DNA from: Erysipelotrichaceae bacterium
Lineage (GTDB): Bacteria > Bacillota_I > Bacilli_A > Erysipelotrichales > Erysipelotrichaceae
NCBI GenBank assembly: GCA_900754715.1
Contig: CAAEDX010000060.1
Span: 1-13,248 of the forward strand
Direction of reading: 5' to 3'
Length of the DNA stretch: 13,248 bases
The notes under the pieces: model-generated
Database searches by the model: none
Told to the model about the DNA's origin: nothing
What the model saw: only the letters and a program-made list of their open reading frames with translations
Part shown: positions 7,071 through 13,248 of the stretch, in pieces
Layout of the letters: each line of letters begins with the position of its first letter
Position numbering within the stretch: position 1 is the stretch's first letter
Made by a program: the position numbers and the translations under genes

Positions 7071-7953
7071 ATGATTTTGACAGACAAGGAAATCAGAAAG
7101 CTTGTGAAAATAAAGAGCTGCCGCTGATTACACCGTTTGATGAGGATAGTCTGCAAAGAGAATCCTATGCTTTGTCGATCGGGAATATACTTATGATCTT
7201 CAAAAAGGAAATAAGATGTCTGTATTTATCGGATCACTCAGAGATCGATGATATCTATGAAGAAATTGACATTCCTTTGAGCGGATATGTTTTATCTCCT
7301 AAAGAATATGTTTTGGTTACGCTTAAGGAGCGGATCACGATCCCTGAATATATCACTGCGCATATTCGTCCTAGATTTGAAGAATTAAAATCGATCCCTG
7401 CATCTGAGAAGCTTTACAAGAAAAAAATGCAGCGTATCAAAATGAAAGTAATTTTATCGGAGCAAAATTCTCGGATGAGTTTGATCGTGATGTGGAAAAA
7501 GCAGTAAAGATCGTACTGGAAGAGGATCAAGCACATGTCGGAAAGCATTAATTGATGATTCTGTCAAATTGAAAGAAGCTGGAATTTTTCAGCAATACAC
7601 TGATAAATATGACAAAGAAATGTATGTTCAGGCCGTGAAGAAACAACTTTATCAAAAGGTTTACGATGAGGTCAGGTCTGAGGTAAAAAATGATGCTCTG
7701 GCGCAAGCAGAGGAAGAAATCGAAAGAAGAACAGGACTTAGAAAAATAGAGGAGTATAAAAAGTTGACTTGGAGCGGCCTGCTGGTCGCCTTTTGGGCAG
7801 GACTGCTTGTCAATCAAATTACAAATATAATTGAACTGTCAGATCGTTTATCCAGTTCGATAACATTGGCATAGTATTGCTGTTGATACTTTCGGCTTTA
7901 TCTTAGGCATGTTTATTTCAGAATGGATAAAGCTAATTAAAAAGGAATATTGA
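7071..7953 (+). pseudogene. Decayed dCTP-deaminase-like gene with coiled-coil and membrane tail
   Basis: The remnant is readable only by joining frames. From ATG 7071 (or 7068) it reads MILTDKEIRKLV, the Dcd N terminus, then hits TGA at 7125. Shifting at about 7106 gives ENKELPLITPFDEDSLQ, ALSIGN, a YVLSPKEYVLVTLKERITIP segment and ITAHIRPR, all Dcd-like. There the core that normally carries the catalytic residues is missing: IRPR joins directly to FEELKSIP, which belongs to the Dcd C-terminal strand. A second shift in the A run near 7420 gives NAAYQNESNFIGAKF. A third near 7542 leads into a charged coiled-coil-like stretch (to about 7760) and a transmembrane segment WSGLLVAFWAGLLV (about 7770-7811). 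One or two more shifts near 7855-7890 are needed to reach GMFISEWIKLIKKEY and the stop at 7951-7953. The SYDLRLG motif is SYALSIG. The gene cannot make an active deaminase as written. The base composition is much more A/T-rich than its neighbours. Confidence 0.72.
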
Positions 7954-7956
7954 GCA

Positions 7957-8160
7957 ATGACGAGGCAAATTAAAAATACAAAATATCGAGTGCTGGCTAT
8001 TGCCACGCATTCAGAAACGAATGAAGAATATGTCGTGTATGAAGCACTGTACGGAAACCATCGCATTTATGTCAGACCATATGGGATGTTTGTCAGTGAA
8101 GTCGATCACGAAAAGTATCCGGAGATGACGCAGAAATACCGGTTTGAAGAAATCGGCTGA
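7957..8160 (+). CDS. DUF1653 small domain protein
   Basis: A protein of 67 aa that matches the DUF1653 pattern end to end: KYRVLAIATHSETNEEYVVY, ALYGNHRIYVRP, MFVSEVDHEKYP, QKYRFEE. Members are small single-domain cytoplasmic proteins of unknown function. No signal peptide or membrane segment is seen. The gene starts 3 nt after the last readable stop of the deaminase-like remnant, with AAAGGA (7941-7946) 10 nt before the ATG, so the two were probably one transcription unit. Unlike the gene before it, its frame is intact over its whole length. It shares the A/T-rich composition of that gene. No terminator is seen between it and the rpsF promoter. Confidence 0.82.
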   Translation: MTRQIKNTKYRVLAIATHSETNEEYVVYEALYGNHRIYVRPYGMFVSEVDHEKYPEMTQKYRFEEIG

Positions 8161-8176
8161 CTCAATCATTTTGTGC

Positions 8177-8206
8177 TTTACTTTCATTCAAAATATATGG
8201 TATAAT
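8177..8206 (+). promoter_or_regulatory. Promoter of rpsF-ssb-rpsR
   Basis: TTTACT (8177-8182), an 18-bp spacer and a perfect TATAAT (8201-8206) preceded by TGG, an extended -10. The predicted leader before rpsF is about 70 nt. Confidence 0.75.
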
Positions 8207-8213
8207 CCTGAAA

Positions 8214-8256
8214 CGAGCAGGACTGTCTGCTCCTTGCTTCTGAGCGATTCAGAAGC
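8214..8256 (+). promoter_or_regulatory. Two-hairpin leader upstream of rpsF
   Basis: Hairpin 1 pairs GAGCAG (8215-8220) with CTGCTC (8227-8232) around a 6-nt loop. Hairpin 2 pairs GCTTCTGA (8236-8243) with TCAGAAGC (8249-8256) around GCGAT. No U tract follows, so neither hairpin is a terminator. The rpsF operon is autoregulated by S6:S18 through a leader RNA in many bacteria, and this could be such an element. The known consensus was not confirmed. Confidence 0.5.
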
Positions 8257-8282
8257 CATCAGACCAAGAGGAGGTGTACAGA

Positions 8283-8576
8283 ATGAAGAAATACGAGATC
8301 ATGTACATCGTGAACGCATCCCTGGATGACGCTGCACGTCAGAACGTCATGGAAAGACTGCACGGGATCATCACCAGCCACGAAGGAAGCATCGACAAGA
8401 TCGATGAGTGGGGCGTGAAAGAGTTCGCGTATGAGATCGACCACATGAAGAAAGGTTACTATGTTGTCATCAATGTTACGGCAAACAACGAAGGAATTCA
8501 GGAATTCCAGCGTCTGGCGCGTATCAACAACAACATCGTGCGCTTCATGGTAGTGAAGACACAGGACGAGGAATAA
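8283..8576 (+). CDS. rpsF: Small ribosomal subunit protein S6
   Basis: S6 of 97 aa, the usual length. It begins KKYEIMYIVNASLDD and contains VMERLHGIITSHEGSI, the strand DEWGVKEFAYEID, the MKKGYYVVINV strand and the C-terminal RLARINNNIVRFMVVK. S6 binds 16S rRNA as a dimer with S18, whose gene is two positions downstream. The start at 8283 has an excellent AGGAGGTG (8269-8276) 6 nt upstream. A GTG at 8274 lies inside that site and is rejected. The gene heads the rpsF-ssb-rpsR operon and has its own promoter and a structured leader. Confidence 0.97.
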   Translation: MKKYEIMYIVNASLDDAARQNVMERLHGIITSHEGSIDKIDEWGVKEFAYEIDHMKKGYYVVINVTANNEGIQEFQRLARINNNIVRFMVVKTQDEE

Positions 8577-8597
8577 AGGACCGAAGGAGGCAGAACG

Positions 8598-9107
8598 ATG
8601 ATCAACAGAGTTGTGCTGGTGGGACGTTTGACCCGCGATCCGGAATTGCGCAAGACCAATTCCGGCGCATCGGTCGTTTCTTTTACGGTTGCCTGCGACC
8701 GCAGATTCAAGACGCAGGGACAGCCGGATGCTGATTTCATCAGCTGCGTCGCCTGGAACAAGGTGGCGGATCTGATGGCACAGTATCTGCATAAAGGATC
8801 GCTGGTCGGCGTAGAGGGCCGTATCCAGACGAGAAACTATGACGATGCCAATGGGCGTCGTGTCTATGTGACGGAAGTCGTGGCGGAAAGCGTACAGTTC
8901 CTGGAACCGAAGAGCGCGTCCGCAAACCGCGAGCAGCAGCCTTATGCGCAGCCGTCCTATAATTCTGCCCCGGGATATGCTTCAGGTCCGCAGAACTATG
9001 GGAACAACGTGTCTGGCTACCAGGCGGATGTCAGCACGAATTCCTTTGACAATGATTTTGATTCCAATGATTCGCTTGATATTGCGAGCGATGACTTACC
9101 GTTTTAA
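8598..9107 (+). CDS. ssb: Single-stranded DNA-binding protein
   Basis: SSB of 169 aa. The OB fold occupies about residues 1-106 ([69 protein letters not shown]). It is followed by a low-complexity linker rich in Q, Y, S, N and G (about 107-155) and the acidic tip ending DDLPF, which recruits replication and repair partners. It coats single-stranded DNA during replication, recombination and repair. AGGAGG (8584-8589) lies 8 nt before the ATG. Its place between rpsF and rpsR is the standard Firmicutes arrangement, so it is co-expressed with ribosomal proteins. Confidence 0.97.
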   Translation: MINRVVLVGRLTRDPELRKTNSGASVVSFTVACDRRFKTQGQPDADFISCVAWNKVADLMAQYLHKGSLVGVEGRIQTRNYDDANGRRVYVTEVVAESVQFLEPKSASANREQQPYAQPSYNSAPGYASGPQNYGNNVSGYQADVSTNSFDNDFDSNDSLDIASDDLPF

Positions 9108-9121
9108 GAAAGGAGAGCATT

Positions 9122-9352
9122 ATGGCATTCAAGAAACAGCGTATGGGCCGTAAAAAGGTCTGCTACTTCACGAAGAATAAGATCGAATACATCGACTATA
9201 AGGATGTGGAACTGCTGAAGCGTTTCATCAGCGCCAACGGAAAGATCATTCCCAGACGCGTGACCGGAACGCGCGCAAAGTATCAGAGAATGCTGGCAAC
9301 CGCGATCAAGCGTGCCCGCCAGATGGCTCTGCTGCCTTACGTAGCCGAATAA
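9122..9352 (+). CDS. rpsR: Small ribosomal subunit protein S18
   Basis: S18 of 76 aa, typical length. The diagnostic run [18 protein letters not shown] is followed by [25 protein letters not shown] and the near-invariant [12 protein letters not shown] at the C terminus. It has one cysteine (CYFT), so it lacks the pair seen in variants with CYFC and is probably the zinc-independent type. A Shine-Dalgarno AAGGAG lies just upstream and the gene follows ssb by 14 nt. It binds S6 on the 30S platform. A terminator follows. Confidence 0.97.
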   Translation: MAFKKQRMGRKKVCYFTKNKIEYIDYKDVELLKRFISANGKIIPRRVTGTRAKYQRMLATAIKRARQMALLPYVAE

Positions 9353-9357
9353 TCATC

Positions 9358-9384
9358 AGTCTCCTTTATGGAGACTTTTTCTTT
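9358..9384 (+). terminator. Rho-independent terminator after rpsR
   Basis: AGTCTCC (9358-9364) pairs perfectly with GGAGACT (9370-9376) around TTTAT, followed by TTTTCTTT. The next gene starts 17 nt later, so read-through or an internal promoter must feed the downstream genes. Confidence 0.85.
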
Positions 9385-9400
9385 AGGGAGGAGGATGCGC

Positions 9401-10276
9401 ATGACATCACATGTGCGAATGTTGTGCGAAGGCGCTATGATGTGTGCCCTCACGGCCCTGGTATTGCTCATCAACCGGATATTCGGCGGTATGATCGAGA
9501 CGGCCTTTCCATGGCTGCTCGTCTTCCCGCTGCTCATTTATTGCGTGCGCCATGGCATCAAGGCCGCTTTGACCTGCAGCGTGAGCATCGTGCTGCTGTC
9601 CCTTATGCTCTGCACCTTCACCACATTGTTTTATGTGCTGAGCGCCGTTTTGTGCGCTCTTGCTTATGGCAGCGGCGTAAGGCAAGGCGCTGCCAACCGT
9701 ACCTTGCTCTGGCGTACCGGGCTCATCAGCTTCACATCAAATCTGCTGAGCATGGTCGTGCTCGCTTCTTTGTTCGGTTATGATCCTCTGGAGGAAGCTC
9801 AGCTGCTCAGCGAGCTGTTTCAGGCAGGGGCCCAGACCATCATGCAGGCGGCGCTGGCGATTGCCATCTTCAGCGTCATCGTGTGTTCGCTGCTGCAGAC
9901 TTTATGCATCCATTTTGTATCCTTGCTGCTGCTGAAACGATTAGGGCTGCCTGCGCATCCGGTCAAAAAACCTCAGGAAATCAGCGGGCCGCGCTGGCTG
10001 GGGGCAACGATCCTGATGATTTGGGTTCTATATTCATGCGGAATTGTGATAAAATTAGATACAGGTATGCGGCTGCTGGAAGTGGGCATGATGAGCGCCT
10101 GTCTGTGCGCAGCCGTTTATGGGGCGCTGACGCTCATGTGCGTCTGCCTGCGCCGCGGCCATCCCCGCGGCATGCTGGCGGCATATGTGCTGCTGTTCGT
10201 ACCCGTGATCAATCTTTTTCTCGTGCTGCTGGGCGAAGCGGATCTGCTGCTGCAGCTGCGCGGGCGAATGATGTGA
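9401..10276 (+). CDS. YybS-like (DUF2232) integral membrane protein
   Basis: A highly hydrophobic protein of 291 aa with roughly eight membrane segments: about residues 9-25, 35-47, 54-75, 78-90, 106-125, 150-180, 205-225, 230-250 and 257-280, some possibly paired. The composition and position directly upstream of gdpP-rplI-dnaB match YybS (DUF2232), which resembles the membrane S-components of vitamin transporters. Its substrate is unknown. AGGAGG at 9389-9394 is 6 nt from ATG 9401; the in-frame ATG at 9395 sits too close to it, and an ATG at 9368 lies inside the terminator hairpin. The gdpP start is 10 nt after the stop. The family call rests on topology and context more than on sharp motifs. 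Confidence 0.75.
   Translation: MTSHVRMLCEGAMMCALTALVLLINRIFGGMIETAFPWLLVFPLLIYCVRHGIKAALTCSVSIVLLSLMLCTFTTLFYVLSAVLCALAYGSGVRQGAANRTLLWRTGLISFTSNLLSMVVLASLFGYDPLEEAQLLSELFQAGAQTIMQAALAIAIFSVIVCSLLQTLCIHFVSLLLLKRLGLPAHPVKKPQEISGPRWLGATILMIWVLYSCGIVIKLDTGMRLLEVGMMSACLCAAVYGALTLMCVCLRRGHPRGMLAAYVLLFVPVINLFLVLLGEADLLLQLRGRMM
10026..10055 (+). promoter_or_regulatory. Candidate internal promoter for gdpP-rplI-dnaB
   Basis: Inside the yybS-like gene, in an A/T-rich dip, TAAAAT (10050-10055) is preceded by TGA, an extended -10. Only a poor -35 is present (TTCTAT, 10026-10031). The core TTGTGATAAAAT closely resembles the rapZ promoter core TTGTGATACAAT. It lies about 230 nt before gdpP. Confidence 0.35.
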
Positions 10277-10286
10277 GGTGTAAGAT

Positions 10287-12272
10287 ATGGAACGTCTGGA
10301 AAACTTTAAGGTGCAGCTGATCATTGTGATCGCAGCGCAGGTCCTGGCCATCGTCCTGCTGTTCATGTTCAATCTGCAACAGATCGCGCTGATCGTTGGC
10401 GGCGTCGTGCTCGTGAACGTCCTGATCGAATTCTGGATCATGAATCGGATGGAGAAAGAAAAGAAAAACACGGACCTGGACATCACTCGGGCGCTGGGCC
10501 GTGATGCCAAAGACGCGCTGGTCTTCGGCGGCGTCGGCATCATCACTTATGATGAGCAGTACTGCGCTACCTGGGTGAGCGAATTGCTCGAAGAGCGCGG
10601 CGTCGATCTGGTCGGCAAGAAGCTTTCTTCCTGGATCAGTTCGATCACGGAGCTGTTCAATGCCGATGGCCGGGAAGTGGTGATCGGACAGAGCAAAGGC
10701 CGGGTCTATGAGGTCACGCATAAGGAAGACACCCAGCTGCTTTATGTGCGGGACATCACCGAGCTGTTTCATCTGCGGCAGGAAAAGCACAATAACGGCA
10801 TCGTGGTAGGCCTGCTGCAGCTGGACAATTACAATGAGTATCAGCAGTATGAGGATGATACGGTCATGTCACAGATCAATACGCGGCTGCGTCAGCCGCT
10901 GTTTGAATGGGCACGGGAGATGGGCATGTTCACGCGCCGTCTGCGCAGTGACCGCATCTTGGTGCTGCTCGATGAAGAGATCTATGAAAAGCTGGAAAAG
11001 GCGAAGTTTCCGATCCTCAATACGGTCCGCGCCACGGCCGAGGAGATGGATGTATCCATCACCCTGAGCATGGCCTTTGCCCGTGGGACGAGCAACTATG
11101 TCGTGCTGGACGGCATGATCAATGAGCTGATCGAACTGGCCCAGAGCCGCGGCGGCGATCAGGTCGCGGTGCGCGCCTATGGCCACAGCGTGCATTATTT
11201 CGGGGGCAACTCCGAATCGAAGTCGGATCGCTCCAAGGTCCGTGTCCGCGTCATGTCGCAGACCATCCGGGAAGCGATCATCGATTCCGGACAGGTGTTC
11301 ATCGTCGGTCACCAGATGATGGACTTTGACTGCATGGGCGCGGCGCTGTGCATGTCGCGCATCGCGCAGCGCTGTGAGCGGAGGACCTTCATCGTATCTG
11401 AAGGCTGCACCAAAGATGCGCAGCTGGAAGACGCGCTGCGGCTGTATCGGGATGATCTCTCGCTGCGGCATGCGTTCCTCAGCGAAGACGCCGCATTGGC
11501 GCAGCTGCAGGAAAATGACCTGATCATCATGGTGGATCATCATGCGCCGGCACAGAGCTGTGCCCAGCGGCTGGTCGATCAGGCCAAGCGCATCATCGTC
11601 ATCGACCATCATCGCCGCAGTGCCGGCTTCGTGAACGGCCCGCTTGTCACTTATCTGGAAAGCGGGGCAAGCAGCGCCTGTGAGCTGACGACCGAGATGC
11701 TCTCTTATCAGCCTAGCCGCATCGATATCAGCGATGAAGAAGCGACGATCATGTATCTGGGCATCGTCGTGGATACCAACCGGTTCAAGATGCGTACCGG
11801 CTCACGGACCTTCGAGGCCGCAGCTGTGCTGAAAAAGCTGGGCGCAGATCCGGTGGGCGCTGAAAATATCCTCAGCGAGCGAGTCGAGCAGTTTGAAGAA
11901 AAGACTGCGATCGCCAAATACGCGCAGCTTTACCGAGGCAAATATATGATTGCGGCCGTAACTGAAGCAATGTATCCCAGCCGTCCGCTGATGGCGCAGG
12001 TGGCAGATCAGCTGCTGACGATCCGCGGTGTGGAAGCGAGCTTCGTCATCGCGCAGACGGCGAAAGAAAATGATGTGGTGGCGGTATCGAGCCGCAGCCG
12101 CGGCAATGTGAATGTTCAGACCATCATGGAGAAGATGCGGGGCGGCGGTCACTTTACGGCTGCGGCGCTGCAGCGCGAGCATGCGCAGGTAATGGACATC
12201 GAGGCAGAACTGAAGCAAGTTCTGGACGCGGAAGAGGAGGACAAAGAAGATGAAAGTAATACTGTTGAGTGA
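10287..12272 (+). CDS. gdpP: GdpP cyclic-di-AMP phosphodiesterase
   Basis: A membrane protein of 661 aa that hydrolyses c-di-AMP to pApA, the full GdpP (YybT) length. Two transmembrane helices lie at about 9-30 and 33-53. A PAS-like domain follows (about 75-160), then a degenerate GGDEF domain (about 170-300, with RLRSDRILVLL in place of an active signature). The DHH/DHHA1 phosphoesterase is at about 325-640. Metal ligands are visible as H342, D346 and D348 (GHQMMDFD), D417 (VDHH), D440-H441-H442 (DHHRR) and D496 (GIVVDTNRF), with GGGH (619-622) in DHHA1. All expected catalytic positions are present, so the enzyme should be active. c-di-AMP controls potassium and osmolyte balance and cell-wall stress in Firmicutes. 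The C-terminal tail is very acidic. The 3' end overlaps rplI by 23 nt and carries its ribosome-binding site, which suggests translational coupling. Confidence 0.96.
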   Translation: MERLENFKVQLIIVIAAQVLAIVLLFMFNLQQIALIVGGVVLVNVLIEFWIMNRMEKEKKNTDLDITRALGRDAKDALVFGGVGIITYDEQYCATWVSELLEERGVDLVGKKLSSWISSITELFNADGREVVIGQSKGRVYEVTHKEDTQLLYVRDITELFHLRQEKHNNGIVVGLLQLDNYNEYQQYEDDTVMSQINTRLRQPLFEWAREMGMFTRRLRSDRILVLLDEEIYEKLEKAKFPILNTVRATAEEMDVSITLSMAFARGTSNYVVLDGMINELIELAQSRGGDQVAVRAYGHSVHYFGGNSESKSDRSKVRVRVMSQTIREAIIDSGQVFIVGHQMMDFDCMGAALCMSRIAQRCERRTFIVSEGCTKDAQLEDALRLYRDDLSLRHAFLSEDAALAQLQENDLIIMVDHHAPAQSCAQRLVDQAKRIIVIDHHRRSAGFVNGPLVTYLESGASSACELTTEMLSYQPSRIDISDEEATIMYLGIVVDTNRFKMRTGSRTFEAAAVLKKLGADPVGAENILSERVEQFEEKTAIAKYAQLYRGKYMIAAVTEAMYPSRPLMAQVADQLLTIRGVEASFVIAQTAKENDVVAVSSRSRGNVNVQTIMEKMRGGGHFTAAALQREHAQVMDIEAELKQVLDAEEEDKEDESNTVE

Positions 12273-12699
12273 CGTAAAGAATGTCGGAAAGAAAGATGAT
12301 ATCGTGGAGGTGGCGGATGGCTATGCGCGCAACTTCCTGCTGAAGCGCCGGCTCGCAGTGCCGCATACGCAGGGCAGCATGAAGGTGCTCGGCATCCAGA
12401 AAGAAGAAGAGCGCCTGCATGAGCTGGAGCTGGAAAAGCAGGCAGAGGACATCAAGGAGCAGCTCAAAAGCATCGTTTTAGAGTTTCAGATCAAGACCGG
12501 CAACAACGGCCGTTCGTTTGGTACCGTGTCGACCAAGCAAGTTGCGGAAAAGCTGCAGCGTGAACACGGCATTCAGATCGATCGCCGCAAGATCCAGGGG
12601 CATGAATCCATCAGCACCCTGGGCGATACGGACCTGAAAGTAGATCTGTATAAGAACAAGGTCATCGGCAATATCCGCGTACATGTCAGCGCGAAATAA
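12250..12699 (+). CDS. rplI: Large ribosomal subunit protein L9
   Basis: L9 of 149 aa, standard length. The N-terminal rRNA-binding domain shows MKVILLSDVKNVGKKDD, EVADGYARNFLLKRRLAV and a long charged connecting helix (about 45-75). The C-terminal domain includes NGRSFGTVSTKQVAEKL, RRKIQ and the final VHVSAK. L9 reaches across the ribosome surface and helps keep the reading frame. AGAGGAGG (12233-12240), inside gdpP, lies 9 nt before the ATG at 12250, so the gene begins within gdpP. Confidence 0.97.
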   Translation: MKVILLSDVKNVGKKDDIVEVADGYARNFLLKRRLAVPHTQGSMKVLGIQKEEERLHELELEKQAEDIKEQLKSIVLEFQIKTGNNGRSFGTVSTKQVAEKLQREHGIQIDRRKIQGHESISTLGDTDLKVDLYKNKVIGNIRVHVSAK

Positions 12700-12714
12700 A
12701 CGGGAGGGATGAAC

Positions 12715-13248
12715 ATGGCAAGAGAGCTGCCGCACAGCACCGAGGCGGAACAGGCGATTCTCGGCGCCATGCTGGTTTATCCTTCCGTGGTGAACATCGC
12801 AGTGGATCAGGATCTGCAGGCTGAGGAGTTCTATCTCGATGTGCATCGCCGCATCTTTGGCTGCATGATGGATCTGCGCGAAAGCGGCCAGAACATCGAT
12901 GTCGCGACACTGATCACCCGGCTCAATGATACGGAGCAGCTGGCGCTGGCGGGCGGCGCGGATTATGTGATCAAGCTCAGTGACAGCGCGGTCTCCAGTG
13001 CCAACGGCATCTATTACATCAATATCATCAAGGAGCGTTATCATCTGCGCCGGCTCATCGAGACGGCCCAGCAGATCGCGGAAGAAGGCTTTGATACCGG
13101 CAGTCCGCTGGATGATGTGCTCGATCAGGCGGAGCGGCAGATCCTGGAAGTGACCCGCAGCCGCAGGGCCAGTGAGTTCCAGTCGAGCAAAGAAGTGGTC
13201 AGCCGCGTCATCCGCGAGCTCGTCGCGCTGCGCGAAAGCGATAATCAC
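12715..13248 (+). CDS. dnaB: Replicative DNA helicase DnaB, 5' part
   Basis: The first 178 codons of the replicative helicase that unwinds DNA ahead of the fork. The gene is open at the window edge, so only the N-terminal domain and linker are seen. Residues 1-110 show PHSTEAEQAILGAML, DLQAEEFYLDVHRRIF and LALAGGADYVIKL, typical of the DnaB N domain. The linker helix follows (about 155-178). The RecA-like motor with Walker motifs lies outside the window. GGGAGG at 12702-12707 precedes the ATG. It follows rplI by 15 nt, the conserved rplI-dnaB pairing (dnaB is called dnaC in Bacillus). Confidence 0.95.
   Translation, partial: MARELPHSTEAEQAILGAMLVYPSVVNIAVDQDLQAEEFYLDVHRRIFGCMMDLRESGQNIDVATLITRLNDTEQLALAGGADYVIKLSDSAVSSANGIYYINIIKERYHLRRLIETAQQIAEEGFDTGSPLDDVLDQAERQILEVTRSRRASEFQSSKEVVSRVIRELVALRESDNH

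Noticed and set aside
7031..7507. A separate 158-aa gene starting at TTG 7031
   Set aside because: Its first 25 residues are out of frame with the Dcd N terminus that begins at ATG 7071 after a proper ribosome-binding site; the rest is the middle of the same remnant.
7569..7874. A separate 101-aa gene starting at TTG
   Set aside because: It has no ribosome-binding site, and its sequence reads as the continuation of the deaminase-like remnant once a one-base shift is allowed.
8489..8506. Repeated GGAATTC in rpsF
   Set aside because: It encodes the conserved EGIQEFQ part of S6; coincidence of codons, not a regulatory repeat.
1..13248. tRNA, rRNA, CRISPR arrays, insertion sequences, attachment sites
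   Set aside because: No cloverleaf, regularly spaced repeats, transposase frame or flanking terminal repeats were found by eye on either strand.

Overview
The window is chromosomal DNA from a Gram-positive (Firmicutes) bacterium with GC-rich coding sequence. The block rapZ-yvcK-whiA, followed by trxB, rpsF-ssb-rpsR and then yybS-gdpP-rplI-dnaB, is core Firmicutes gene content. Protein-level impressions and the merging of these blocks suggest an Erysipelotrichia-like lineage, but that placement is an inference and cannot be confirmed without a database. No rRNA, tRNA, CRISPR array or insertion sequence was seen.

Layout. (1) Bases 4-681, minus strand: a BceR/VanR-type OmpR-family response regulator, divergent from the rest. 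(2) 814-2562: a ClpC/ClpA-like ATPase with one intact AAA+ ring domain and a second that has lost its nucleotide-binding motifs. (3) 2572-5949: a well-formed extended -10 promoter drives rapZ, yvcK and whiA in tight succession, then a small double-anchored membrane protein with a staphylococcal-nuclease-like domain that lacks the catalytic residues. (4) 5969-6997: a promoter, a TrxB/AhpF-like flavoprotein disulfide reductase and a rho-independent terminator. (5) About 7000-8160: an A/T-rich stretch unlike its surroundings, holding a decayed dCTP-deaminase-like gene with a membrane-anchored tail, and an intact DUF1653 gene. (6) 8177-9384: promoter, structured leader, rpsF-ssb-rpsR and terminator. 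(7) 9401-13248: yybS-like membrane protein, gdpP (c-di-AMP phosphodiesterase), rplI and the 5' part of the replicative helicase gene dnaB, which runs off the window.

How the genes work together. Region 3 is a cell-envelope and metabolism control cluster: RapZ and YvcK-family proteins bind nucleotides or UDP-sugars, and WhiA is a DNA-binding partner. Regions 6 and 7 combine ribosomal proteins S6, S18 and L9 with single-strand-binding protein and DnaB helicase, and carry the c-di-AMP hydrolase GdpP between them. This is a conserved translation/replication/second-messenger neighbourhood.

The unusual material is in the accessory pieces: the half-dead Clp ATPase, the catalytically empty nuclease-fold membrane protein, the flavoprotein lacking the usual NADPH motif, and the A/T-rich island with the broken dCTP-deaminase/coiled-coil/membrane gene. 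None of these proves a new system. The intact relatives of the deaminase-membrane gene and the nuclease-fold protein are the best candidates for something little described.
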